This document shows positions 26,267 to 33,428 of a stretch of DNA of 64,000 nt, one piece after another. Source of the stretch: an uncultured Neglectibacter sp. (GTDB taxonomy: Bacteria; Bacillota; Clostridia; Oscillospirales; Acutalibacteraceae); the NCBI GenBank assembly GCA_946554335.1, contig CAMNSA010000012.1, positions 29,659 to 93,658 on the forward strand, written 5' to 3'. The notes beneath the pieces were generated by a model. It had not been told where the DNA came from and made no database searches. It worked only from the letters and a program-made list of their open reading frames with translations. Position 1 is the first letter of the stretch; each line of letters opens with the position of its first letter. The position numbers and the translations under genes were made by a program.

Positions 26267-26295
26267 AAAGGGGCGCCTTCGGCGCCCCTTTTTAG
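26267..26295 (+). terminator. Terminator of the arg operon
   Basis: AAAAGGGGCGCC / GGCGCCCCTTTTT hairpin with a TTC-type loop, 30 bp after the stop codon. Confidence 0.9.
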
Positions 26296-26447
26296 TTGTT
26301 AGATATTAGATATTAATTGTTAGACTTGGCTCCCCTTTGGTAGTTGTTAGATATTAGGTATTAGTTATTAGACAAGGTCAAGGGAAAGGGCACGCCCTTT
26401 CCCTTGACCTTCTCTAACCACTAACGACTAAAAACTAACAACTGATT
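26296..26447. repeat. TTAG-type tandem repeats and a roughly 103-bp palindrome
   Basis: Degenerate repeats of TTAGTTGTTAGATATTAG occur at 26294-26326 and again at 26341-26372. The second array is the left arm of a large inverted repeat: its TAGTTGTTAG pairs with CTAACAACTG at 26434-26443, and the centre is a perfect 17-18 bp stem (26374-26391 with 26394-26411). Similar TTAG arrays occur at 31814-31850 and 54628-54662. Confidence 0.75.
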
Positions 26448-26451
26448 CTTG

Positions 26452-26690
26452 CCCTCTCAGACGCTTTGCGCCAGCGTCTCGCCTGCCGGCTCGGTTGCTG
26501 CATGCCAGTGGCATGCGTTCAGCAACGACCGGAGCGGCAGCGTAGAACAGCGCTGAACGGTCGCCACCGGCGACCAGCGCCCCAGAGGGAGAGCCAAGGG
26601 GTGGTCTTTCTCTCTTGCCTCTTCTGCCGCGGAAAAAATAGCCTTATGCTGTTTGGATAAGAAAAAAGCGGGCAAAACCTGGTTTTGCCC
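26452..26690. repeat. Hairpin-dense intergenic repeat block
   Basis: No credible gene. It contains successive short inverted repeats: AGACGCT/AGCGTCT, GCATGCC/GGCATGC, GGTCGCC/GGCGACC, and at the end GGGCAAAACC/GGTTTTGCCC, which could be a terminator. The outer ends (CTTGCCCTCTCAGAC at the left, CCAGAGGGAGAGCCAAGGG at the right) are roughly complementary, suggesting one composite palindromic repeat. Confidence 0.55.
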
Positions 26691-26730
26691 ACATGTAATA
26701 TATAACATACCATATCCCGGAAAAAAAGTC

Positions 26731-26759
26731 TAGTCTTTTTTTCGTTTCTTTGCTATACT
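26731..26759 (+). promoter_or_regulatory. Weak promoter candidate for helD
   Basis: TATACT at 26754 in an extended-TGC context with a poor -35 (TAGTCT) 17 bp upstream. Confidence 0.4.
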
Positions 26760-26817
26760 CTAAAAGTCTCAAAAAACCTCTCAGACCTGTAAACTTTTCA
26801 AAAAAGGAGGAATGGTC

Positions 26818-28902
26818 ATGAAAGAAAAGGAAACGCCCTTAAAACAGACGGAGGAGGAGCTTGTTTTTTCACAGGAATCGGCCCACCTGGAGGAGATCCG
26901 GCAAATGATCGCACTGGAGCTCACGGAGGCGGAGCGGGCCGTAGAGCAGATGGATGCGGAGTACCGGGAGGCCCAGCTCTATATGGCGGAGCATCACGGG
27001 GAGGGCGACGCCAAGGAGATGTTTCAAAGTGAGATGGCTTTAAGGCAGATAGACTCTCTGGGCAGCTCGGCGGTAGTGTTTCGGGATAAGCTCAAAAAGA
27101 CCCAGAGCTCTCCCTATTTTGCCCGGATAGATTTTCGCCCTCAGGGAGAGAAGGAGGCTTCTCCTTACTATATCGGCCTCTACGCGTTCCATCATCAAAA
27201 ACAGCTGATGATCATTGACTGGCGCGCTCCTGTCGCCAGTATGTTTTATGACTTTGAGCTGGGGCACGCCTTTTACGACGCGCCGAAGGCTCATGTAGAA
27301 GGAGAACTGGTGCTCAAGCGTCAGTTCAAGATCACGGACGGAAAGCTGGAATATGCCTTTGACAGCTCTCAGAATATTCAGGATGATATTTTGCAGAAGG
27401 AGCTTGCCCACACCTCGGATGAGAAGATGAAATCCATCATCTCCACCATACAGAAGGAACAGAATCAGATCATCCGCAACGAGAAGGCTCACACCATGAT
27501 CATTCAGGGGGTGGCAGGCTCCGGAAAAACCAGTATCGCCCTGCACAGAGTGGCCTTTCTGCTCTATCGGTTCCGCAATACCATCAAGGCCCAGAATGTG
27601 ACCATCATCTCTCCCAACAAGGTGTTCGGAGACTATATCTCCGGAGTGCTGCCAGAGCTGGGTGAGGAACCCATCTTTGAGGCCAGCTTAGAGGATCTCG
27701 CCCTGGTGCAATTAGAGGAGGGCGTGGATTTCATCGGGGAGCGGGACACTCTGGAAACGCCGGATAAAGCCTATCAGGAGCGGGCGAGATACAAGGCTAC
27801 CGGAGAGTTTGCCCAGCGGCTGATGGAATTTGCCGGGGAGATCGCCCAGGTGGCCTTTGAGGCCCAGGACTTTCTGTTTGAGTCCTTCTGTGTTCCGGCG
27901 GACTGGATCCAAAGCCGGGTGGAGATCTATCAGAACCGGCCGCTTCTCAAGCGCTTAGAGGAGGTGGCGGACGATATACACAGCCGTTTGGAAAACGAAT
28001 TTCTTCGGGAAGAAAAGCCGCCGCACCGCAACCGGATCCTGCAAAGCCTGAAAAAGATGCTGCGGTTCAAAACCACTCTTTCCCTTTACCGGGAGTTTTT
28101 TCGGCGAGAGGGAAAAAAGAACTTCTATGTGCCGGTGCAGAAGGGCGTTGTGGAATGGGAGGATGTATATCCCTACCTCTATCTGCAATCCGCCTTTTCC
28201 GGATTGCAGGAAAGCAGGCTCATCAAACACCTGGTCATCGATGAGATGCAGGACTACACCCCCATTCAGTACGCGGTGCTCAACCGGCTGTTTCAGTGTC
28301 CCAAAACCATCTTGGGAGATTTCGGCCAGTCCATCGACCCCAACAGCCTTACAACTCTTTCTTCTCTCTCCTCTATTTACCCCGAGGCACAGCTGGTCCG
28401 GCTGGAAAAAAGCTACCGTTCTACCTATGAGATCATCCACTTCGCCAAAGGCATCGTTTCCCAGCAGGACTTTCAGGCGGTAGAGCGTCACGGAGAAAAG
28501 CCCCATCTCTTCACCTTTGAGAAAGAGGAGGGGGAAGTTTCCTTCCTTGCTGATAAAATCAGGGAGTTCTATGAAGGGGAGTACAACGCCCTGGGGATCG
28601 TGACAAAGACCAATCGGCAGGCAAAGGAGCTTTTTGAAAAGCTCAAGGACCAGTGCCCTAAGCTCCATTTGATCTCGCCGGAGAGCCAGTCCTTTCAAAA
28701 CGGCGCGGTGATCCTCTCGGTGCAGATGGCCAAGGGCCTGGAATTTGATGAGGTCGTAGTGCCTTTTTCTGAAAAGGGAAACTACTTTACAGATTTTGAC
28801 AGAAATCTTCTTTATGTAGCCTGTACCAGGGCCATGCACAAGCTCTCGTTGAGTTGCACGGGAGAGCCCTCTTCTCTCCTGCCCAAAGGGGAAGAGCCGT
28901 GA
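26818..28902 (+). CDS. helD: HelD-like UvrD-type motor (RNA polymerase recycling)
   Basis: 694 aa. The N-terminal third is helical, consistent with the coiled-coil arm that enters RNA polymerase. Walker A GVAGSGKTSIALHR lies near residue 233, later motifs include IDEMQDYTP and LEKSYRST, and the C-terminal motif region has AKGLEFDEVVVPF and LLYVACTRAMHKL. HelD uses ATP to remove RNA polymerase from nucleic acid. ATG 26818 sits 7 nt after AAAAGGAGG; an ATG at 26812 is too close to that site. Confidence 0.9.
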   Translation: MKEKETPLKQTEEELVFSQESAHLEEIRQMIALELTEAERAVEQMDAEYREAQLYMAEHHGEGDAKEMFQSEMALRQIDSLGSSAVVFRDKLKKTQSSPYFARIDFRPQGEKEASPYYIGLYAFHHQKQLMIIDWRAPVASMFYDFELGHAFYDAPKAHVEGELVLKRQFKITDGKLEYAFDSSQNIQDDILQKELAHTSDEKMKSIISTIQKEQNQIIRNEKAHTMIIQGVAGSGKTSIALHRVAFLLYRFRNTIKAQNVTIISPNKVFGDYISGVLPELGEEPIFEASLEDLALVQLEEGVDFIGERDTLETPDKAYQERARYKATGEFAQRLMEFAGEIAQVAFEAQDFLFESFCVPADWIQSRVEIYQNRPLLKRLEEVADDIHSRLENEFLREEKPPHRNRILQSLKKMLRFKTTLSLYREFFRREGKKNFYVPVQKGVVEWEDVYPYLYLQSAFSGLQESRLIKHLVIDEMQDYTPIQYAVLNRLFQCPKTILGDFGQSIDPNSLTTLSSLSSIYPEAQLVRLEKSYRSTYEIIHFAKGIVSQQDFQAVERHGEKPHLFTFEKEEGEVSFLADKIREFYEGEYNALGIVTKTNRQAKELFEKLKDQCPKLHLISPESQSFQNGAVILSVQMAKGLEFDEVVVPFSEKGNYFTDFDRNLLYVACTRAMHKLSLSCTGEPSSLLPKGEEP

Positions 28903-28918
28903 TCTTTCAAAGCATGAG

Positions 28919-28960
28919 AAAGGCGCCCCGCGGGGAATTCCCCGCGGGACGCCTGCTTTT
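28919..28960. terminator. Bidirectional terminator between helD and esterase
   Basis: Stem AGGCGCCCCGCGGGG / CCCCGCGGGACGCCT with a 4-nt AATT loop, followed by TTTTTT. Confidence 0.85.
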
Positions 28961-28970
28961 TTGATTGGGG

Positions 28971-29744
28971 TTAGATCCTGCGCTTTTTTCCGGCGTAGGG
29001 ATCGGTGCGGGGGATCCAGTTTAAGAAGCGCTCCACCTCCAGGTTCCAGAAGCGCCACTCGTGGTCGTAATCCTCCTCGTCCCAGGTGACGTCAGCGCCC
29101 AGACGCTTTAATTCCTCCCGAAATTCCACATTGGACTGATACAGTCCATCCCTTGTGCCGCAGGCGAGATAGGCTTTGGGGAAGGTCTTTCCTTCCCCGG
29201 CCGCCTTCTTCGCGGCCTGATAGGGGTCGAAGCGGGGATCGATGCCGCCGTCTTCAGCGGCCCGGGGCCGGATCCCGGCGGAAAAGGCGCCGAAAGCGCA
29301 GAAGCGCTCCGGAAAATTCAAGGCGTGGACAAGAGTGCCATAGCCGCCCATGGAAAGCCCGGCGATATAGGTGTCCTCCGGGCGCTCAGAGATGGGGAAC
29401 ATGGCCTTGATGAACTCCGGCAGCTCCACCGAGATGAAGTCAAAGAAGTTGTCCCCGGAGGGGTGGTTGATATAGGCTTTGTTTTCCGCGGAGAACATCA
29501 CAACGGCGATCTGATGCTCTTCGGCGAAGAACTCAATGTTGGTGTAGCTGGTCCAGGTGGCGTGGTCGTTGCCGTGGCCGTGGAGAAGGTAGAGCACGGG
29601 ATATTTGTGCTCCGGCTTGTGGTTGGGCTTCTTTCCGTTTGCGTAGTCCGTGATGGCTTGATAGCACAGGGTAGGGACCACTACGGTGAGGTCCACCGAG
29701 TGGCGCAGAACATAGGAAATCATGTTACATTCAAAGCGTGCCAT
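28971..29744 (-). CDS. Putative esterase (alpha/beta hydrolase, EstD/FrmB-like)
   Basis: 257 aa. Oxyanion-hole region LYLLHGHGND near residue 52, nucleophile elbow GLSMGG with Ser131, and the catalytic His in EEDYDHEWRFW near the C-terminus. Relatives hydrolyse short acyl esters such as tributyrin or acetylated sugars. ATG 29744 lies after AAAGGAGAT; the longer frame to 29771 lacks a site. No signal peptide, so cytoplasmic. A paralogue that has lost its Ser lies at 32368-33255. Confidence 0.87.
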   Translation of the reverse strand: MARFECNMISYVLRHSVDLTVVVPTLCYQAITDYANGKKPNHKPEHKYPVLYLLHGHGNDHATWTSYTNIEFFAEEHQIAVVMFSAENKAYINHPSGDNFFDFISVELPEFIKAMFPISERPEDTYIAGLSMGGYGTLVHALNFPERFCAFGAFSAGIRPRAAEDGGIDPRFDPYQAAKKAAGEGKTFPKAYLACGTRDGLYQSNVEFREELKRLGADVTWDEEDYDHEWRFWNLEVERFLNWIPRTDPYAGKKRRI

Positions 29745-29791
29745 AAAACTATCTCCTTTCCAAAAAAACAAATTATGAGAAATTTACATTT

Positions 29792-29819
29792 ATTTTAGCA
29801 TTGGGATGGGGAATGTCAA
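29792..29819 (-). promoter_or_regulatory. Promoter of the esterase gene
   Basis: TTGACA and TAAAAT on the minus strand with a 16-bp spacer. Confidence 0.75.
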
Positions 29820-29923
29820 TGTGCGGGAAGGAAAAAAGTTGGAGAGAAGAACGGAACGCGTTCTTCCTCCGGCTTGTTTTCCGGGGAAAAGCGGCAAAAT
29901 TTTGCAGAAAGTCCCCGGAAACT

Positions 29924-29953
29924 CTTGCAAGGGGAGGAATTTGAAAGTATAAT
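29924..29953 (+). promoter_or_regulatory. Promoter of the IscU-like/GGGtGRT genes
   Basis: TTGCAA and TATAAT with an 18-bp spacer, about 70 bp before the first start codon. Confidence 0.65.
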
Positions 29954-30021
29954 AAAAAAAGCAACTGCGTTTTGGGCGGAGATCAGCTCAAAAACACTAA
30001 AAACCCGAAAGGAGTACCGAT

Positions 30022-30714
30022 ATGAACTATTCCCATGAAGTGGAAAATATGTGCGTGGTGAAGAAGGGTCCCCACCACGGTCCCGCGCCGATTCCCGAGG
30101 AGGGCAAGTGGGTCAAATCCTATGAGATCAAGGATATCTCCGGCCTGTCTCACGGCATTGGCTGGTGCGCGCCTCAGCAGGGCGCCTGCAAGCTGACGCT
30201 CAATGTGAAGGACGGTATCGTACAGGAGGCCCTGGTAGAGACCCTGGGCTGCTCCGGCATGACTCATTCCGCCGCCATGGCCGCGGAGATCCTCCCCGGC
30301 AAGACCCTTTTGGAATGTCTCAATACCGACCTGGTCTGCGACGCCATCAATGTGGCTATGAGGGAGATCTTCAAGCAGTTGGCCTACGGCCGCAGCCAGA
30401 CGGCGTTCTCCGAGGACGGCCTGCCCATTGGGGCCGGACTGGAAGACCTGGGCAAGGGCCTGCGCTCTCAGATCGGCACCATGTTCTCCACCGGCGCCAA
30501 GGGTGTGCGCTACATGGAGATGGCCGAGGGCTATGTCCTCAAGATGGCGCTGGACGAGAACAATGAGGTCATTGGCTATCAGTTTGTGAAGCTTGGAAAG
30601 ATGCTGGAGGATATCCGCCACGGCGTGTCCCCCGATGAGGCCTACAAGAACAATATCGGGCAGTATGGCCGTTTTGACGGCGCTGCCAAGTACATCGATC
30701 CCAGAGAAGAATAA
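30022..30714 (+). CDS. IscU/NifU-like iron-sulfur scaffold-type protein, partner of GGGtGRT protein
   Basis: 230 aa. The middle resembles IscU/NifU-N: LVETLGCSGMTHSAA followed by AAEILPGKTLLECL matches the scaffold's Cys-containing loop and GKT-x-E helix. Cysteines at about 11, 49, 56, 77, 99 and 106 could bind iron or a cluster. The C-terminal half (about residues 130-230) is extra to classical IscU. AAAGGAG precedes the ATG. It is 37 bp upstream of the GGGtGRT gene; the two are regular neighbours in Clostridia, but their function is not established. Confidence 0.75.
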   Translation: MNYSHEVENMCVVKKGPHHGPAPIPEEGKWVKSYEIKDISGLSHGIGWCAPQQGACKLTLNVKDGIVQEALVETLGCSGMTHSAAMAAEILPGKTLLECLNTDLVCDAINVAMREIFKQLAYGRSQTAFSEDGLPIGAGLEDLGKGLRSQIGTMFSTGAKGVRYMEMAEGYVLKMALDENNEVIGYQFVKLGKMLEDIRHGVSPDEAYKNNIGQYGRFDGAAKYIDPREE

Positions 30715-30751
30715 GAGAAGACCCCATAACCTAACTTAGGAGGACAACAAA

Positions 30752-31759
30752 ATGGCTAATGACGTCATGTTTGAGGGCAAGGAAAGAAGAATGCCCAAGA
30801 TCGAAAAGTGCCTTGCCGAGTATGGCCTGGGCAGCTTGGAGGAAGCGAGAGAGCTCTGCAACAGCAAGGGCTTTGACCCCTATGATATCGTAAAGGGCGT
30901 ACAGCCCATCGCATTTGAAAACGCCGGATGGGCTTACACCCTGGGCTGTGCGGTGGCCATCAAAAAGGGCGTGAAGACCGCCGCCGACGCCGCCGAGGCC
31001 ATCGGAATCGGTCTGGAGGCCTTCTGTATTCCCGGCTCTGTGGCAGAGCAGAGAAACGTGGGCCTGGGCCACGGCAATCTGGGCGCCATGCTGCTGCGGG
31101 ACGAGACCAAGTGCTTTGCCTTCCTGGCAGGCCACGAATCCTTTGCCGCCGCCGAGGGCGCCATCGGTATCGCGAAGACCGCCAACCGTGCCCGCAAGGA
31201 GCCCCTGCGCATTATCCTCAATGGCCTGGGCAAGGACGCCGCTTACATCATCTCCCGCATCAACGGCTTTACCTATGTGAAGACGGACTATGATTTCTAT
31301 ACCGGCGAGCTGAAGATCGAAGAGACCCGCCCCTTCTCCGACGGCGAGAGAGCCGCTGTAAAGTGCTATGGCGCCAACGATGTTCTGGAAGGCGTGGCGA
31401 TCATGAAGCACGAGGGCGTGGATGTATCCATCACCGGCAACTCTACCAACCCCACCCGTTTCCAGCATCTGGTAGCGGGCACCTATAAGAAATGGGCTTT
31501 GGAGAACGGCAAAAAGTACTTCTCCGTGGCTTCCGGCGGCGGAACAGGACGCACCCTGCATCCTGACAATATGGCTGCCGGCCCCGCTTCCTACGGCTTG
31601 ACCGACTCCATGGGCCGCATGCATGGCGACGCTCAGTTCGCCGGCTCCTCCTCTGTTCCCGCCCATGTGGAAATGATGGGCCTGATCGGAATGGGCAACA
31701 ATCCCATGGTAGGCGCGACGGTAGCCTGCGCCGTGGCTGTTTATGAGGGAACAAAGTAA
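30752..31759 (+). CDS. GGGtGRT protein (unknown function)
   Basis: 335 aa. Contains the name-giving SVASGGGTGRTLHPDN motif near residue 265, plus conserved GWAYTLGCAVAI near 53, GLGHGNLGAMLL near 103 and LAGHESFAAAEGA near 124. Glycine-rich soluble protein with no membrane segment. AGGAGG is well placed. It is co-transcribed with the IscU-like gene, which suggests a metal- or cluster-linked role; the biochemical activity is unknown. Confidence 0.88.
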   Translation: MANDVMFEGKERRMPKIEKCLAEYGLGSLEEARELCNSKGFDPYDIVKGVQPIAFENAGWAYTLGCAVAIKKGVKTAADAAEAIGIGLEAFCIPGSVAEQRNVGLGHGNLGAMLLRDETKCFAFLAGHESFAAAEGAIGIAKTANRARKEPLRIILNGLGKDAAYIISRINGFTYVKTDYDFYTGELKIEETRPFSDGERAAVKCYGANDVLEGVAIMKHEGVDVSITGNSTNPTRFQHLVAGTYKKWALENGKKYFSVASGGGTGRTLHPDNMAAGPASYGLTDSMGRMHGDAQFAGSSSVPAHVEMMGLIGMGNNPMVGATVACAVAVYEGTK

Positions 31760-31779
31760 TTTTCTGTGTAAAAGCAAGA

Positions 31780-31814
31780 AGGACCTCCGGCAATTTGCCG
31801 GAGGTCCTTTTTTA
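31780..31814 (+). terminator. Terminator after GGGtGRT gene
   Basis: AAGGACCTCCGGCA / TGCCGGAGGTCCTT perfect stem with an AATT loop and T6 tail. Confidence 0.9.
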
Positions 31815-31850
31815 GTTGTTAGTTGTTAGAAATTAGTAGTTAGAATCACG
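31814..31850. repeat. TTAG-type tandem repeat
   Basis: TAGTTGTTAGTTGTTAG followed by degenerate units, directly behind a terminator, as at 26294. Confidence 0.6.
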
Positions 31851-31861
31851 CCCTTTTCTCA

Positions 31862-32314
31862 TCAAGCTTGGACTTTTGGATTCTTTCCTGCGATCCTTCG
31901 GTAGAGGGCAAACACCAGGGTGGAGCCCACGGTGACGGCAATTCCGATCCAGTACATGGGGCGGTAGCCAAGATTCTCAATGATCCATCCGGAAAAGAGG
32001 TTCCCTACAATGCCGCTTAAACCGAAATAGATGGAGTAGGCCACGGTCTGGTAGGTGGTACGGATGTCCGGCGGAGCAATGGAATCCATATAGTACAGCA
32101 CGCCGATGGTGAACAGCGCGAAGGAGTTGATACCGGTGATCAGTCCGATCTGTTCCGGTGAAAGCCCCTTTTCCTCCAAATAAACTGTGATAAATGGCCC
32201 AAACACAGCCCTTGCCAGCATAAAGAAGAAATAGATGGCAGCAAAAATAATTTTCACCCGGCGCAGGCGTGCACGGTCTATGGACTCGTTCGGGGTTTGG
32301 TCTGTCTGCTTCAT
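31862..32314 (-). pseudogene. Internally deleted MFS transporter
   Basis: 150 aa, against roughly 400 for the family. Residues about 20-65 look like the first two membrane segments of an MFS_1-like protein (GPFITVYLEEKGLSPEQIGL). Residues about 66-140 look like the last segments of the same family (QTVAYSIYFGLSGIVGNLFS, GYRPMYWIG). The join is in frame at FALFTIGVLYY, so the central eight or so helices are missing. It keeps a good AAGGAGG and start codon, so a short membrane protein may still be made. Lies 53 bp behind the pseudo-esterase gene. Confidence 0.6.
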
Positions 32315-32367
32315 TTTCGGCCTCCTTGGAGACAGGAAAGGAGTCTGCCATGCTGCCGTTCCTTGTT

Positions 32368-33255
32368 TTATTTGTTAAATGATTGCTGGGGATAGAGAAA
32401 ATCCCGCTTCAGGGGGAGCAGGGTACGAAGCCCCTCGCAAAGATATTTTTCCCACATGTTCCAATCGTGGTCATAGTCCTGCGCCAGGATATATTCCACC
32501 GGGTATTCCAGCTCCCGAAGCTTTTCGGCGTCGCCCTCCATGCGCCTCCGGATGAATTCCCTGCTGCCGCAGGCCAGAAGAAATCTGGGAAGCGGCTTTC
32601 CTTCTTTTTTGTTTCTCACTGCCGCGGCGTAGAGATCATAGGCTGAGCCGGGAAAGGCTTCCGGATCGCCGAAGGCAACCTGATAGGAGGGCATAAAGGT
32701 CTTGAAATGGTCGCTCTTCATTTCCTCCACCAGCGTCCGGGCGTCCAGAGTCATGCCGATGCCGCCGGAGATGTCCAGGCAGGCGCTGTATAAGTCCGGT
32801 CGGAGGATTGCCATGCCCAGCGCCACATTTGCGCCCATGGCGTATCCCATGACAAAATTGTCCTCCCGCTCAGGGGAGGAGGGGAATATCGTTTGAATGA
32901 CCGTGGGAAGTTCTTCTGTGAGATAGGTGAAATACTTTCCTCCCGCGCAATCCGTGCCGAAGAATTGGAAATCGGGGCAGACCAGCATCACGCGGTTTTC
33001 CTGGGCATACCGCTCTAAAGGCACGTACCGCGAGGTGACCGAGTGGTTTTCTCCTCCGCCGTGCAAAACATAGACCGTTTGAAATTTCATGCCGGCCTGA
33101 TACTTGCAGCGCTTTTTCTGGCCAATGGGGTTCTGGCCCCGCGCCTGAGACTCTGCGGGGTCGTAAAAGCTCAGCTCGTCGGTGGGCAGAATGATCGTGA
33201 CGGAGACATTTCTCTCAATAGACTGACTCTTAAAATTATAATGAACCAATGCCAT
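32368..33255 (-). CDS. Esterase-like alpha/beta hydrolase lacking the catalytic serine
   Basis: 295 aa homologue of the esterase at 28971. The fold signals remain: VYVLHGGGEN near residue 61 and AQDYDHDWNMWEKY near the C-terminus with the catalytic-type His. The nucleophile elbow reads G-Y-A-M-G (Ala139, codon GCC) instead of G-x-S-x-G, so classical esterase activity should be lost. A 30-residue insertion rich in polar residues follows the first strand. Reading frame, start (AAAGGAGC, ATG) and length are intact, which argues for a kept, non-catalytic role rather than decay. Confidence 0.8.
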   Translation of the reverse strand: MALVHYNFKSQSIERNVSVTIILPTDELSFYDPAESQARGQNPIGQKKRCKYQAGMKFQTVYVLHGGGENHSVTSRYVPLERYAQENRVMLVCPDFQFFGTDCAGGKYFTYLTEELPTVIQTIFPSSPEREDNFVMGYAMGANVALGMAILRPDLYSACLDISGGIGMTLDARTLVEEMKSDHFKTFMPSYQVAFGDPEAFPGSAYDLYAAAVRNKKEGKPLPRFLLACGSREFIRRRMEGDAEKLRELEYPVEYILAQDYDHDWNMWEKYLCEGLRTLLPLKRDFLYPQQSFNK

Positions 33256-33428
33256 AGGTCTCGCTCCTTTGAGATTTTTCTTTCAGTGTAGCACATTCGG
33301 CAGAGAAAGTCCGCAATATTTTTGATTCATCTTGGGGAATAGAAGCTTTTCTGGGGAAATGAATCTTTTGGGAGAGAAGTAAAGAAGAAAAGCTCTGCTT
33401 TCGCGGAAACACTCCCCCCGCTTTTCCC

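Noticed and set aside
26466..26713. Short ORFs in the hairpin-dense spacer before helD
   Set aside because: They follow inverted repeats on both strands, lack ribosome binding sites and have no recognisable sequence.
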